The position numbers and the translations under genes are program-made. From positions 1 through 13,421 of the forward strand of contig JAPJRC010000059.1 in NCBI GenBank assembly GCA_030824805.1: 13,421 nucleotides of DNA. Direction: 5' to 3'. Each line of letters opens with the position of its first letter. The stretch's first letter is position 1. Below, piece by piece: positions 12,855 through 13,421 of this stretch. This DNA is from Micavibrio sp. (GTDB lineage: Bacteria > Pseudomonadota > Alphaproteobacteria > Micavibrionales > Micavibrionaceae). The notes under the pieces were generated by a model. That model had not been told where the DNA came from, did not search any database, and saw nothing but the letters and a program-made list of their open reading frames with translations.

Positions 12855-13421
12855 CTATCTTTGCCCTACAAGCACTTCGCGCTTGCCAACATGGTTCGAT
12901 TTTCCGACGACGCCCTGCTTCTCCATCTCTTCGATGATGCGCGCCGCGCGGTTGTAACCAATCTGCAAATGACGCTGGATAAAGCTGGTCGAAGCTTTTT
13001 GCTCACGCGCCACAAGCGCTACGGCCTCATCGTACAACTCATCGCATGCCTCACCGCCGCCGCCTTCACCGCCTTCGCCGCCTTCGCCGAATTCGCCTTC
13101 GGTGATGTCTTCGATGTAGCTCGGCTCGGCCTGCGATTTCAGGAAGTTCACGACGTTTTCGACGTCCGCGTCCGCGGCGAAAGGCCCGTGTACGCGGGTG
13201 ATCTTTCCGCCTGGTGCCATGTAAAGCATATCACCCTGACCGAGGAGCTGTTCCGCGCCCCCTTCGTTCAGGATGGTGCGCGAGTCGATTTTCGAGGACA
13301 CGGCGAACGAGATACGCGTCGGAAAGTTCGCCTTGATAACGCCGGTGATGACGTCGACGGACGGGCGCTGCGTTGCCATGATCAGGTGAATACCTGCGGC
13401 TCGCGCCATCTGTGCAAGGCG
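12855..13421 (-). CDS. ftsK: DNA translocase FtsK, C-terminal part (partial)
   Basis: FtsK pumps chromosomal DNA at the division septum and activates XerCD recombination at dif. The visible 188 residues run off the right edge in frame. The end of the RecA-like motor is clear (RLAQMARAAGIHLIMATQRP, then SVDVITGVIKANFPTRISFA, SSKIDSRTILNEGGAEQLLG and GDMLYM). After a Gly/Glu-rich linker (EGEFGEGGEGGEGGGGEA) comes the winged-helix gamma domain that reads polar KOPS sites. It contains YDEAVALVAREQKASTSFIQ and RHLQIGYNRAARIIEEMEKQ and ends KREVLVGQR. The N-terminal membrane domain and Walker A lie outside the window. GT25 follows 11 bases later. Confidence 0.97.
   Translation of the reverse strand, partial: RLAQMARAAGIHLIMATQRPSVDVITGVIKANFPTRISFAVSSKIDSRTILNEGGAEQLLGQGDMLYMAPGGKITRVHGPFAADADVENVVNFLKSQAEPSYIEDITEGEFGEGGEGGEGGGGEACDELYDEAVALVAREQKASTSFIQRHLQIGYNRAARIIEEMEKQGVVGKSNHVGKREVLVGQR
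13063..13089 (-). repeat. Three tandem 9-base units in the FtsK linker
   Basis: CCTTCACCG, CCTTCGCCG and CCTTCGCCG stand in tandem (plus-strand reading) and encode the Gly/Glu-rich linker between the FtsK motor and gamma domain. The unit is three codons long, so copy-number change would keep the frame. The linker is flexible and its length can vary freely between strains. Confidence 0.6.

Noticed and set aside
1..13421. CRISPR array, insertion sequence, integrase or a full prophage
   Set aside because: No spaced direct repeats, transposase, integrase or phage module was seen; the only phage hint is the single gene at 8528-8872.

Overview
This window looks like the chromosome of an alphaproteobacterium. 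The clearest sign is the minus-strand run rnd - kdsD/kpsF - lptC - lptA - lptB - rpoN (5627 down to 88), which is a characteristic alphaproteobacterial gene order. The short HRDC-less RNase D and the sigma-54 protein fit the same picture. The sequence is moderately GC-rich by eye. A Micavibrio-like or other deep alphaproteobacterial lineage is possible, but the sequence does not settle it.

Layout. (1) 1-91: the 3' end of an unidentified plus-strand gene, convergent with rpoN. (2) 88-5627: a compact minus-strand operon for LPS core precursor synthesis and LPS transport, ending in rpoN. A -24/-12-like sigma-54 site lies exactly over the rpoN start. (3) 5674-5834: tRNA-Leu(CAG) on the minus strand with a good sigma-70-type promoter. 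Its 3' end is 46 bases before the RNase D gene, with a hairpin between. (4) 5997-8872: a plus-strand region of less ordinary genes. It holds a REC domain fused to a degenerate GGDEF-like domain, a translationally coupled pair (a membrane-anchored small TPR protein and a polytopic membrane protein) that I do not recognise, and a small phage-structural-like gene behind its own promoter-like sequence and a terminator/attenuator hairpin. (5) 8883-11114: minus-strand recR, lolA and a PfkB-family sugar/nucleoside kinase. (6) 11198-12024: a plus-strand Sel1-repeat protein that appears to be split by a frameshift. (7) 12025-13421: minus-strand family 25 glycosyltransferase directly behind the C-terminal part of ftsK, which runs off the window.

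How the genes fit together. KdsD makes the arabinose-5-phosphate needed for Kdo. LptC, LptA and LptB belong to the bridge and motor that carry finished LPS to the outer membrane, and LolA carries lipoproteins, including those needed for LPS assembly. The GT25 enzyme probably adds a sugar to LPS or another surface glycan. Envelope biogenesis is therefore the main theme. RecR, FtsK and RNase D are housekeeping. The accessory block 5997-8872 is the best place to look for something undescribed; no complete known defence, secretion or CRISPR system is visible.
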